Source: an uncultured Lachnospiraceae bacterium | Lineage (GTDB): Bacteria > Bacillota > Clostridia > Lachnospirales > Lachnospiraceae | Direction of reading: 5' to 3' | DNA length: 64,000 bases | Assembly: GCA_934401915.1 (NCBI GenBank) | Contig: CAKRSV010000006.1 | Coordinates: forward strand, 1-64,000 | Part shown: in pieces, positions 8,640-14,727 of the stretch | Numbering within the stretch: position 1 is the first letter of the stretch | How the letters are laid out: each line of letters starts with the position of its first letter | Translations under genes and position numbers: made by a program | Notes under the pieces: model-generated | Seen by the model: only the letters and a program-made list of their open reading frames with translations | The model's database searches: none | What the model was told of the DNA's origin: nothing

Positions 8640-8897
8640 GTTTTTATGTTGGAAATATTATTGGAGTGGATGTTGGATCACAAACTCACTACTGAAAGGT
8701 GATTGTTGGCTGTGAGCCTACCCGGCTGCTACTGGCTTACTTTTCAAAAGTTCTTTATTACGGAAATTGGTCCATAAAATATCCAACAACTGCTCGTAAG
8801 TTTGGAATACCAACCATTAACGTACCTTGACAGTTCCAAAGTAGCATAATCAAACCAGGAAACACATCCTACATAAGTCTTTAAAGAGCCAACTCTG
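8640..8897. other. Non-coding or decayed stretch left of the phage
   Basis: No intact gene is seen. On the minus strand short open stretches occur in neighbouring frames, one ending in KELLKSKPVAAG before a stop near 8710, which resembles a frameshifted gene end. If the phage is removed and the attachment core joined, a 45-codon minus-strand frame runs from ATG at 20021 through the junction to a stop at 8850-8852. I do not recognise either reading. Confidence 0.4.
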
Positions 8898-8962
8898 CGT
8901 TAAACGTTCTGTTTTCCGAGCAATTCCGGCAGAATTGATTGGAAAACATAGGTTTAACGAAT
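8898..8962. repeat. attL: left phage-chromosome junction
   Basis: The core CGTTAAAC (8898-8905) follows host sequence ACTCTG. To its right is phage sequence carrying GTTCTGTTTTCC and the inverted arm ending GTTTAACGAAT at 8952-8962. Only the 8-bp core and inner arms pair here, because the outer bases of the left arm are host-derived. Confidence 0.7.
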
Positions 8963-9006
8963 CAGTTTAATGTCCTCAAAATCTCAGTTCTATTGACTTG
9001 TCCATT

Positions 9007-9210
9007 TTAGACCTCCAGAACAACTAATTCTATCCTGATGATGTTTTCATAGACCGATACGTGCCGGATCTCCCGGTCACCAAACCGGACTGCCATATCT
9101 GCCGGACTACCGCCGCCTGAAGCAACGACGCCGTACTGGTTTCTTTCCATTGCGACCACGTGCTGATACTCTGAAAAGCAACCGCCCTCAATAAATGTCC
9201 TAACCTTCAT
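9007..9210 (-). CDS. Small phage protein of unknown function downstream of rep (copy 1)
   Basis: 67 residues beginning MKVRTFIEGG, mixed charge, with a glycine-rich middle (ASGGGSPADM) and beta-like C-terminal half. No membrane segment. Its ATG overlaps the last codons of rep by 11 bases, so the two are translationally coupled; a role in replication control is possible but not shown. I do not recognise the family. An identical gene is at 14524. Confidence 0.6.
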   Translation of the reverse strand: MKVRTFIEGGCFSEYQHVVAMERNQYGVVASGGGSPADMAVRFGDREIRHVSVYENIIRIELVVLEV

Positions 9211-9838
9211 CTTTCTTATCCTCCTTGTTCAATTCTGCCGACATTTCCCGGTTCGTCCGTTCATACCGGGATGTCTTTAAATATTCCTTGACCAGATATG
9301 TACCGCCATCGACCAGGGCGCGGAACCACTCAAATTTATTCTGTCTGCACCAACGGATCAGTTCACTGTAATAAACGATGTTATTCTCGTCGCAGAAATC
9401 CAAGATCTCCGAAAGCACCAGGTACTTGTCCGTTACCAGCGTGATAACAGAGTAGTAGTCTGCACCGCCGAAAGCAAGCACATCCTTGGTATCGTAAATG
9501 TGTTTCTCTGGGTTATCCAGGTGGCACAGATACCTTGCATATCCGCGGAGAGATGCGACCTGTTCCGCACCGACACCGCCAAATGTCTCAAAAACTTCCT
9601 TTGCCTGTTTGTCTGTTTTAACAGACGGAAACATCAGTAGCACATGATAGTGAGGTTTCTTTTTTTCTCCATCCGGATTCATATCTTCCGAATGGAGAGG
9701 AGAGACGAATGTCTCCATCTTCAATTCTCCGAGCGTATCCAGCCAGTTATCCGGAGCGCTTTCCGGGTATACGATTGTTGCCCAGTTCCGGCATCTGCCA
9801 GTACCATATGAAATCCCGTTTTTATCCTTACTTGCCAT
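9200..9838 (-). CDS. rep: Rolling-circle replication initiator, Rep_2/pMV158 RepB type (copy 1)
   Basis: 212 residues. The HUH metal motif is HYHVLLMF (His63 and His65). The segment GYARYLCHLDNPEKHIY at 99-115 matches the Rep_2 motif with the nucleophile, here most likely Tyr103. The protein should nick the origin hairpin lying 43 bp upstream (9881-9905), stay bound to the 5' end and drive rolling-circle synthesis. Inoviruses commonly use other initiators such as the M13 pII type. A plasmid-type Rep_2 beside its own plasmid-type origin suggests capture of a pMV158-like replicon. Some Rep_2 proteins carry a C-terminal helicase; this one does not. An identical gene is at 14717. Confidence 0.88.
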   Translation of the reverse strand: MASKDKNGISYGTGRCRNWATIVYPESAPDNWLDTLGELKMETFVSPLHSEDMNPDGEKKKPHYHVLLMFPSVKTDKQAKEVFETFGGVGAEQVASLRGYARYLCHLDNPEKHIYDTKDVLAFGGADYYSVITLVTDKYLVLSEILDFCDENNIVYYSELIRWCRQNKFEWFRALVDGGTYLVKEYLKTSRYERTNREMSAELNKEDKKDEG

Positions 9839-9880
9839 GAATCATCCCCCTAAAGTAAAAAGCTGAACACTGAACACCAT

Positions 9881-9905
9881 GGGGGTGTGTCGTAGTTACA
9901 CCCCC
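9881..9905 (-). promoter_or_regulatory. Double-strand replication origin: hairpin with pMV158-like nick loop (copy 1)
   Basis: Perfect 8-bp arms GGGGGTGT (9881-9888) and ACACCCCC (9898-9905) enclose nine bases that read AACTACGAC on the minus strand. The pMV158-family nick sequence is TACTACG/AC, also displayed in a hairpin loop, so eight of nine loop bases agree. It sits immediately upstream of rep on the same strand, as in those plasmids. Cleavage is predicted between G and A on the minus strand, which would make the coding strand the packaged strand. Confidence 0.8.
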
Positions 9906-9923
9906 CATTCCCCCAACGCCCGA

Positions 9924-9989
9924 GCTACACCGGGGCGGGAACATCGTGGGGCCCCTTTGATTCCCCACTCAATTACCACCCGGTGTAGC
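9924..9989. repeat. Nested hairpin between zot and the origin (copy 1)
   Basis: Outer 11-bp perfect arms GCTACACCGGG (9924-9934) and CCCGGTGTAGC (9979-9989) enclose a second pair GTGGGG (9946-9951) / CCCCAC (9963-9968). The right outer arm overlaps the last codons of zot. There is no T-run, so a terminator is unlikely. It could be a Rep binding region, a lagging-strand origin or the packaging hairpin that inoviruses need. Confidence 0.55.
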
Positions 9990-10592
9990 GAAATGGTTGT
10001 AGGAGTCATAGATTGCGAACAGCTTGCGACCTCCGAGAAAGAAGTCTCCGCCTATACGTTCACGGAGTGGATACCAGCGCGTAACAGCAACATACAAGTT
10101 ATCATTACACAACAGACCCACAAAAAAACCGATATATCCGGCACGGCTGACTTTACGGTGCACAACCTCGTATTCAATCAAGCTACGCACTTGCCTGTCC
10201 AACATCCGATCGAACTGCGCAATCAAGACCACATCAAAGCCATAATGACGATGCTGCGAGAAGAACGACAGCCAGCCGGAGCGGGAAATGTTTTGCCATT
10301 CACGACTGTTAAAGAGCAGCTGCGCTTCATCGATCACAAGAAGCAGTTCGCCTTCTTTGAGCCTGCGCCCGAGATGCGCGGACAGTTTACGCGCAAAAAG
10401 CAGCAGCCGCGCGGGAGTCAAACGATCATTAGCAACGTACAGATAAATACCTTTTGCTTTCCGGATCGCCTTCTGGTTCACATAAAAATTTCCGATTATT
10501 ACTTTCTTGGACATCCGAAGTCTTGTCCGGATCTCCTTAGCTACATGCAGCGACTTCCCGGATCCGGGAGTGCCAGAGTACAATTCAATCAT
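9969..10592 (-). CDS. Zot/pI-like phage assembly ATPase (copy 1)
   Basis: 207 residues from ATG 10592, which follows GAGG by 8 bases; GTG 10601 and ATG 10598 are alternatives. The Walker A motif GTPGSGKS is at 7-14 and a Walker B strand LLVIDEAQ at 84-91. The fold is the Zot domain (PF05707) found in pI of filamentous phages, which powers virion extrusion at the inner membrane. It is shorter than M13 pI (348 residues): only a short hydrophobic stretch (152-162) follows the ATPase and there is no long external domain, consistent with no secretin to contact. The upstream pVI-like gene ends beside its start. An identical gene is at 15486. Confidence 0.9.
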   Translation of the reverse strand: MIELYSGTPGSGKSLHVAKEIRTRLRMSKKVIIGNFYVNQKAIRKAKGIYLYVANDRLTPARLLLFARKLSAHLGRRLKEGELLLVIDEAQLLFNSREWQNISRSGWLSFFSQHRHYGFDVVLIAQFDRMLDRQVRSLIEYEVVHRKVSRAGYIGFFVGLLCNDNLYVAVTRWYPLRERIGGDFFLGGRKLFAIYDSYNHFATPGGN

Positions 10593-10602
10593 CGCCATCA
10601 CC

Positions 10603-10839
10603 TCATCCGATCAGCTTCACCCAGCGGGCAATCACCATGTAAAGATAATAAACAGCAATAGCTCCCAGCCATGCCGTACCGATCTTCACAAAGGTTCCCA
10701 CTGGTATAAACCAGTTAATATAACCCAAATAGGGGACATCCCCTAATGATGCTATGTATGGTGCAAATGGTGACACCGGAAACAGCTTCAGTAGGAGATC
10801 TAAAAACTTATCAAACATTTCTTTCATGTAGAGTAGCAT
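10603..10839 (-). CDS. Small membrane virion protein in the pVI position (copy 1)
   Basis: 78 residues from ATG 10839, chosen because AAGGAGG lies just before it; an earlier in-frame start at 10863 would overlap the adsorption gene. Hydrophobic segments lie around residues 10-20, 25-48 and 52-72. Size, hydrophobicity and position between the adsorption protein and the Zot ATPase match pVI, which with pIII caps and releases the filament. Function is inferred from position. An identical gene is at 16120. Confidence 0.65.
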   Translation of the reverse strand: MLLYMKEMFDKFLDLLLKLFPVSPFAPYIASLGDVPYLGYINWFIPVGTFVKIGTAWLGAIAVYYLYMVIARWVKLIG

Positions 10840-10856
10840 TGTTATCCTCCTTAGCC

Positions 10857-12539
10857 TTACCACTTGATCATCTTATGCGTGATCGAAATCAACACAAAAA
10901 TGAAACCGATCGTTTCAAACAAACGAATCAATTCCGCGACATCATCAAGCCAAGCGAGATCGATCTTGACCGTCATATTGATGTCCAAAGGCGGCACAAC
11001 AACCGGAAAGTCAAAGCAGGGAGTCACCGGCTCAGCATCCAACGTATCAAGCAGGGCGATAAAATCAAACGGCAAACAAAACGGAAAGAACAGCCGAAGA
11101 TCCCGCTTGTATTTCTGAATGTCTTCTTCTGAATCGGTTCCTGGATCTGTTCCAGTGCCGGGATCAGTTCCCGGATTCGGATCGGTTCCGGTACCCGGAT
11201 CAGTTCCGGTGCCGGGATCCGGAGAAGGATGCGCACCTGGGGACGGAAAATAGATCGGAGGTTTGGCAGGATCGGGAACGATAACAGGATCCGGAGAAAC
11301 ACCTGGCATCAGCTCCGGGTTTACCGATGGAAGAGAGCGTTTTATCAATTCTGCCAATTCTTCCGGACTGAGGTTATTTCCTACCGCATTTATGCCTAAA
11401 GCCTTGCAAAGTGCAATAAGCTGACTAAGCGTCAAGCCGATATTGCTGAGAGGATCGATCAGGATTCCGCTCCAATCATCAGATAACCAGTCAGCGTTCC
11501 GGTATGTCCGGGCATAATTCAAGGCATCTGTTACCGGAACAGTACCATCTAAATATCCCTGTGCTGATATTGCGGATGAAAAAATTGGAACAGGTATCTT
11601 TAATGAGTTAAATATCATGCCGGCACCAGAAACAACAAAAGAACATTTAGACAAATTCCAGACATGCTCACCAAAGTCACACCTGAAAGTACCATCATTA
11701 TTGAATGCCCTTTCATGTTCTATTTTTGTAAAATTATCGTTGGCAATAACATAAGCAATTGTTACACCAGAATTATTCGTTTCATAATACGCAGCCAAAG
11801 GAACATCTGATTTTATATAACAATCCATATCACTAAAATAGGCAGCGTCTTTAAACTTTACAATTCTACAAAAATCATATGTTATTAAGGCGCCACTCCA
11901 TTGCTGCTTAATGTCATATTGATCACAGGTCCTGCCGATCAACGGTTCCAGAACAGCTATTTCTTCATCAGTAAGATCTTCTCCTTTTGCCCATTTCTGA
12001 TAAAGTTTGGATGCTGTATCATAAAACCACGTAGCACCGAGAGCCGTAAAACTTGCCAGCAGTTCGTCGGCGCTGGATGGGAGATTCAGCCATCCATCCT
12101 TTTCTTCTTTATCATCATTTTTATCATCATCGTCGTCATTTTTATTTGGAGAGCCGCCCTGGATAACTTCCCAAGGTGTATCTTGCACCAGCTGCAGCGC
12201 TTCGGATCCAAACACATAATCCTGTCCGGAAGCATCCGTCATATTTAAGACCCATCCATCAGGCAGCTCCGCGATGGAATCAATGAAGTTTTTGCCAGCC
12301 CGGGCGATTTCTTCCCTGTTATCAATCGCTTCGCCGATCGCATATATCCCTACAAGAGTAACTCCAACAAAAAGGCAGATCTGGAAAAGAGATGCGGCAG
12401 TTAGTCCTGCTCCGGCGACAATAGACGTTGCTTCTACTGTTCGTATATCACCTTCTACGATAAATTTATCCCCAATGGACACAGACAAGATCAAGACAAC
12501 CAAAATAATGCACGTGATACGTTTTCTCATTCTGATCAT
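10857..12539 (-). CDS. Adsorption/minor coat protein, pIII-like (copy 1)
   Basis: 560 residues. An N-terminal hydrophobic segment (8-24) is a likely signal, followed by a second hydrophobic stretch near 40-66. An Asp/Lys-rich acidic patch lies near 130-150. A Pro-Gly-Thr-Asp repeat linker (DPGTGTDP units, about 430-470) precedes the conserved-looking block LFFPFCLPFDF. A C-terminal membrane anchor ends the chain (about 538-556, FIFVLISITHKMIKW). Signal, flexible repeat linker and C-terminal anchor are the pIII plan. The N-terminal half would recognise the host surface and should be the most variable part among relatives. RBS AAAGGA lies 8 bases before ATG. An identical gene is at 16374. Confidence 0.82.
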   Translation of the reverse strand: MIRMRKRITCIILVVLILSVSIGDKFIVEGDIRTVEATSIVAGAGLTAASLFQICLFVGVTLVGIYAIGEAIDNREEIARAGKNFIDSIAELPDGWVLNMTDASGQDYVFGSEALQLVQDTPWEVIQGGSPNKNDDDDDKNDDKEEKDGWLNLPSSADELLASFTALGATWFYDTASKLYQKWAKGEDLTDEEIAVLEPLIGRTCDQYDIKQQWSGALITYDFCRIVKFKDAAYFSDMDCYIKSDVPLAAYYETNNSGVTIAYVIANDNFTKIEHERAFNNDGTFRCDFGEHVWNLSKCSFVVSGAGMIFNSLKIPVPIFSSAISAQGYLDGTVPVTDALNYARTYRNADWLSDDWSGILIDPLSNIGLTLSQLIALCKALGINAVGNNLSPEELAELIKRSLPSVNPELMPGVSPDPVIVPDPAKPPIYFPSPGAHPSPDPGTGTDPGTGTDPNPGTDPGTGTDPGTDSEEDIQKYKRDLRLFFPFCLPFDFIALLDTLDAEPVTPCFDFPVVVPPLDINMTVKIDLAWLDDVAELIRLFETIGFIFVLISITHKMIKW

Positions 12540-12615
12540 TTATCTATCCTTTCTCGCTGTGCAACCGTACCAGGCAGTCGCACTAAAGGATCAAAATACG
12601 ATCCTCAAGTGCTTT

Positions 12616-12641
12616 GTGCCAGCCTAGACGCTAGGCGGCAC
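12616..12641. repeat. Stable hairpin upstream of the adsorption gene (copy 1)
   Basis: Arms GTGCC-A-GCCTAG and CTAGGC-GGCAC with a three-base loop ACG. No T-run follows on either strand, so it is not a usual terminator. It lies in the longest gap of the morphogenesis operon (12540-12768). A packaging signal or mRNA-stability element is possible. Confidence 0.5.
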
Positions 12642-12711
12642 ATTGACAAGGAAAGGGCGGGAGTGAGATCCTGCACTTTTCTGGCGACACGGTACACAAC
12701 GCTGTTTTTTA

Positions 12712-12747
12712 CCTAAAAAGGGGAGCTGCCACGATAAACAGCTCCCC
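12712..12747 (-). terminator. Terminator between major coat and adsorption genes (copy 1)
   Basis: On the minus strand GGGGAGCTG and CAGCTCCCC form a 9-bp stem with a 10-base loop and are followed by TTTTT. M13 has its central terminator at exactly this place, between VIII and III, giving much more coat mRNA than minor-coat mRNA. The same effect is expected here. Confidence 0.85.
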
Positions 12748-12768
12748 GGAGAGAGAAAAACGATCCGA

Positions 12769-13014
12769 TCAGCCTTTCATACGCTTCAACCAACCGATAC
12801 CGAATTTCACGGAAACGATTACAGCAACAACAACTGCAATCGCAGGAACAACGATAGCAAGAACAGAAAAAATGTTCCCCTTTACCTGATCGACCGCGTT
12901 CTGCATGATCGTTGAAATGTCAAAAGATGATGCTGCATCACCGACGTCGGCTGACAACAAGATCATTGCTGCAGCAAACGGACACCTCAAACACATAGAT
13001 AAAACCTGTAACAC
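12769..13014 (-). CDS. Major coat protein, pVIII-like (copy 1)
   Basis: 81 residues from GTG 13014, chosen because GAGG lies 8 bases upstream; GTG 13023 is the other possibility. A signal sequence ends near ADVGDA, leaving about 54 residues: an amphipathic N-terminal helix (SSFDISTIMQNAVDQVKG), a membrane helix rich in Val/Ala/Ile, and a basic C-terminus (WLKRMKG) to contact DNA. Length and charge layout match pVIII (50 residues). It is followed by a strong terminator, as expected for the most abundant virion protein. An identical gene is at 18286. Confidence 0.85.
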   Translation of the reverse strand: MLQVLSMCLRCPFAAAMILLSADVGDAASSFDISTIMQNAVDQVKGNIFSVLAIVVPAIAVVVAVIVSVKFGIGWLKRMKG

Positions 13015-13019
13015 CTTAC

Positions 13020-13139
13020 TCACCTCACTTTCATCAGACTAAGCACAGTTGTTACTATGTAGCCTGTCATTATGACTACACATTCCAGACAACCACCAAC
13101 AATGATCATCTGGGATGCAATGCCAACATAATCAATCAT
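13020..13139 (-). CDS. 39-residue membrane peptide in the pVII/pIX position (copy 1)
   Basis: Reads MIDYVGIASQM, then a single hydrophobic helix, ending SLMKVR. AAGGGGGTG lies before the ATG, which starts two bases after the stop of the acidic protein. Its TGA abuts the coat gene. M13 pVII and pIX (33 and 32 residues) occupy the same place and start the filament. Function is inferred from size and position. An identical gene is at 18537. Confidence 0.65.
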   Translation of the reverse strand: MIDYVGIASQMIIVGGCLECVVIMTGYIVTTVLSLMKVR

Positions 13140-13141
13140 GT

Positions 13142-13633
13142 TTACACCCCCTTGAGAAAGACGGCGAAGGGTTGAACCAGTAAAATACCGATCAGAACCC
13201 CGAGCAGGATCGAGAGTGAGAGAGTAGAATACTCGATGCTCTGGTTCAACTCGTTACAGGCTTCAACCACTGCTTCGGATTCCCGGGCGCGGATCTCGTC
13301 TGACTTCAGAAGCTGATCCTTCAGATCGGAAAGATCTTCTCCCAGGTCATTACCGGAGATGCTTTCAAGGATCGCTTCCAAGTCATTACCGGAAATGCTT
13401 ACCTCGGTTTCACCTTCGATCGGATCGCTTTCACCGGGTTCTTCTCCGGGAAGATCTTCACTTTCATCCGGATTGCTTTCGCCAGATTCTTCTCCGGGAA
13501 GATTTTCACCTTCATCCGGATCACCTTCACCAGGTTCTTCTCCAGGAAGATCTTCGCCTTCAACCGGAGCTGCGTCCTCCCCCGGGAGATCTTCACCTTC
13601 AATTACATCCAAAAAATCAAAATCCTGTTCCAT
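13142..13633 (-). CDS. Acidic repeat protein with a C-terminal membrane helix (copy 1)
   Basis: 163 residues. The N-terminal half holds about four near repeats of 16 residues around EGEDLPGEEPGE, very rich in Glu, Asp, Gly and Pro. Two SISGNDL repeats follow (about 83-98), then a helix, and a membrane segment near the C-terminus (about 137-157). No clear signal peptide. It lies between the ssDNA-binding-like gene and the pIX-like peptide, where Ff phages have only small genes, so it may be a virion or assembly protein special to this group. Function unknown. An identical gene is at 18659. Confidence 0.7.
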   Translation of the reverse strand: MEQDFDFLDVIEGEDLPGEDAAPVEGEDLPGEEPGEGDPDEGENLPGEESGESNPDESEDLPGEEPGESDPIEGETEVSISGNDLEAILESISGNDLGEDLSDLKDQLLKSDEIRARESEAVVEACNELNQSIEYSTLSLSILLGVLIGILLVQPFAVFLKGV

Positions 13634-13634
13634 A

Positions 13635-13895
13635 TCAATCCTTCATCAGATCCACAGTATCAAGATTGCCCCAGCGGTTAAAAGAGCAGTTAATCCGGGA
13701 ATTAAGTGGAAGAGTAAGAGCATCTTTGTAAATGTCTGCCCGCTTTGATACCCAGAAGGTTTCTACTGAACAACCTTTCACCCGAGTAGATGCTCCGCTT
13801 TCACCGACAACGTGAAGTTTCACGCCCTCTACACGTTCCTGAGACTTACGACTCACATAATCAACCGATTCAATACCTACAAGTTCAAATACCAT
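13635..13895 (-). CDS. Probable ssDNA-binding protein in the gV position (copy 1)
   Basis: 86 residues from ATG 13895, which follows AAGGAGG; an earlier in-frame ATG at 13925 lacks a site. It is predicted to be mostly beta strand, without membrane segments, and begins VFELVGIESVDYVSRK. M13 gV, which coats the new single strand, has 87 residues and the same position first in the operon. Sequence similarity to gV itself is not visible to me, so the call rests on size, order and predicted fold. An identical gene is at 19152. Confidence 0.55.
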   Translation of the reverse strand: MVFELVGIESVDYVSRKSQERVEGVKLHVVGESGASTRVKGCSVETFWVSKRADIYKDALTLPLNSRINCSFNRWGNLDTVDLMKD

Positions 13896-13939
13896 TTGTT
13901 TGTCCTCCTTTTTACTTGTGTACATTAAGTACTTAATTC

Positions 13940-14036
13940 TTCCTACAAACTATAACATTAAAATGTGTAATTATGAAACATTCAAATGTTACAAAATTAC
14001 ACATTTTATTTTATGAAATGTGTTAAAATTACACAT
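13940..14036. promoter_or_regulatory. Divergent control region with operator-like repeats (copy 1)
   Basis: AAAATGTGTAATT (13960-13972) and AATTACACATTTT (13995-14007) form perfect 13-bp inverted arms. ATGTGT-N7-ACACAT follows at 14018-14036. All share the half-site TGTGTAATT or its reverse. The repressor gene starts 10 bp to the right and the structural operon to the left. A possible minus-strand minus-10 TATAGT lies near 13950. The repeats are probably bound by the HTH protein encoded beside them. Confidence 0.6.
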
Positions 14037-14045
14037 GGGAGCGTG

Positions 14046-14270
14046 ATGAAAATGTATGTAGAAACCTTTAGCAAACGGCTAACAGAAGCCCGAAAAAAAA
14101 CAGGTTTCACTCAAATTGAAGTTGCGAATGAAACCAAAATACCTCGAGCCAATATAGCAAGTTACGAAATTGGAAGAACACAACCAGATATAGAAACTCT
14201 GGGTAAATTGATCGACTTTTACGAAGTAAACGCAGATTGGTTGTTAGGAACTGGAATCAAAAAGAAATAA
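14046..14270 (+). CDS. HTH-XRE phage repressor (copy 1)
   Basis: 74 residues from ATG 14046 after GGGAG; ATG 14052 is also possible. The whole protein is a Cro/C1-type helix-turn-helix: RLTEARKKTGFTQIEVANET, then IPRANIASYEIGRTQP, ending DWLLGTG. It is the only gene on the plus strand of the element, divergent from the structural operon, with operator-like repeats before it. It likely keeps the phage operon low in the integrated state. No peptidase or sensor domain is present, so release must depend on another signal. An identical gene is at 19563. Confidence 0.85.
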   Translation: MKMYVETFSKRLTEARKKTGFTQIEVANETKIPRANIASYEIGRTQPDIETLGKLIDFYEVNADWLLGTGIKKK

Positions 14271-14365
14271 AAACAGGCGAAAACCCGAAACAGCTCAAAA
14301 AGCGTTTTAAATGCCCTAGAATCGATTTTAACCTCTTTATGGCATATTGTTTGACTGATGATAAC

Positions 14366-14404
14366 AAAAAGGCTAGAAAGGGCATATAAGCCTTTTCTAG
14401 CCTT
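14366..14404 (-). terminator. Terminator ending the rep transcript across the phage junction
   Basis: AAGGCTAGAAAGGGC pairs with GCCTTTTCTAGCCTT (stem spans 14369-14404, one mismatch), and on the minus strand TTTTT follows. In the circular phage or at the tandem junction it lies downstream of rep and the 67-residue gene. In this array it serves copy 2. Copy 1 has host DNA at that place instead. Confidence 0.75.
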
Positions 14405-14411
14405 ATAAACT

Positions 14412-14479
14412 ATTCGTTAAACGTTCTGTTTTCCGAGCAATTCCGGCAGAATTGATTGGAAAACATAGGTTTAACGAAT
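14412..14479. repeat. Folded attP: hairpin made of two inverted attachment-like sites
   Basis: At the copy junction ATTCGTTAAAC (14412-14422) pairs with GTTTAACGAAT (14469-14479). TGTTTTCC (14427-14434) pairs with GGAAAACA (14458-14465), and CAATTC (14438-14443) with GAATTG (14449-14454). Unpaired GTTC/TAG and GAG/ATT separate the stems. Read inward from either side, each half is CGTTAAAC, three or four bases, then TGTTTT. The host site has the same pattern, CGTTAAAC-TTG-TGTTTT (19932-19948). This copies the CTXphi design, where a single-stranded phage genome folds two inverted sites into one recombinase substrate. The stems and the site match are seen; the enzyme is inferred. Confidence 0.75.
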
Positions 14480-14523
14480 CAGTTTAATGTCCTCAAAATC
14501 TCAGTTCTATTGACTTGTCCATT

Positions 14524-14727
14524 TTAGACCTCCAGAACAACTAATTCTATCCTGATGATGTTTTCATAGACCGATACGTGCCGGATCTCCCGGTCACCAA
14601 ACCGGACTGCCATATCTGCCGGACTACCGCCGCCTGAAGCAACGACGCCGTACTGGTTTCTTTCCATTGCGACCACGTGCTGATACTCTGAAAAGCAACC
14701 GCCCTCAATAAATGTCCTAACCTTCAT
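14524..14727 (-). CDS. Small phage protein downstream of rep (copy 2)
   Basis: Identical to the 67-residue protein at 9007. In this copy its transcript runs leftward across the attP hairpin into the terminator at 14366-14404, the arrangement expected in the circular phage. Confidence 0.6.
   Translation of the reverse strand: MKVRTFIEGGCFSEYQHVVAMERNQYGVVASGGGSPADMAVRFGDREIRHVSVYENIIRIELVVLEV

Larger units (their letters stand above)
8898..14414 (-). mobile_element. Inovirus (filamentous phage) prophage, copy 1 of a tandem pair
   Basis: One 5,517-bp unit, repeated head to tail from 14415. Minus-strand gene order is ssDNA-binding-like, acidic membrane protein, 39-residue membrane peptide, major coat, terminator, adsorption protein, pVI-like, Zot/pI, Rep, and a small unknown protein. 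A repressor gene is divergent. This is the order of Ff phages with the replication genes moved across the circular junction. There is no secretin (pIV), which fits a monoderm host, and no integrase. The protein sequences of the two copies are identical throughout. The unit is bounded by the 8-bp core CGTTAAAC. Confidence 0.92.

Noticed and set aside
9879..10661. Plus-strand open frame of 260 codons across zot and the origin
   Set aside because: It lies opposite zot, whose Walker motifs are clear, and crosses the origin and nested hairpin. Its translation has no domain and no good ribosome site. The same applies to 15396-16178.
13359..13748. Plus-strand Ser/Pro-rich frame of 129 codons
   Set aside because: It is the antisense of the acidic repeat gene; the repeats create the open frame. 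No ribosome site.
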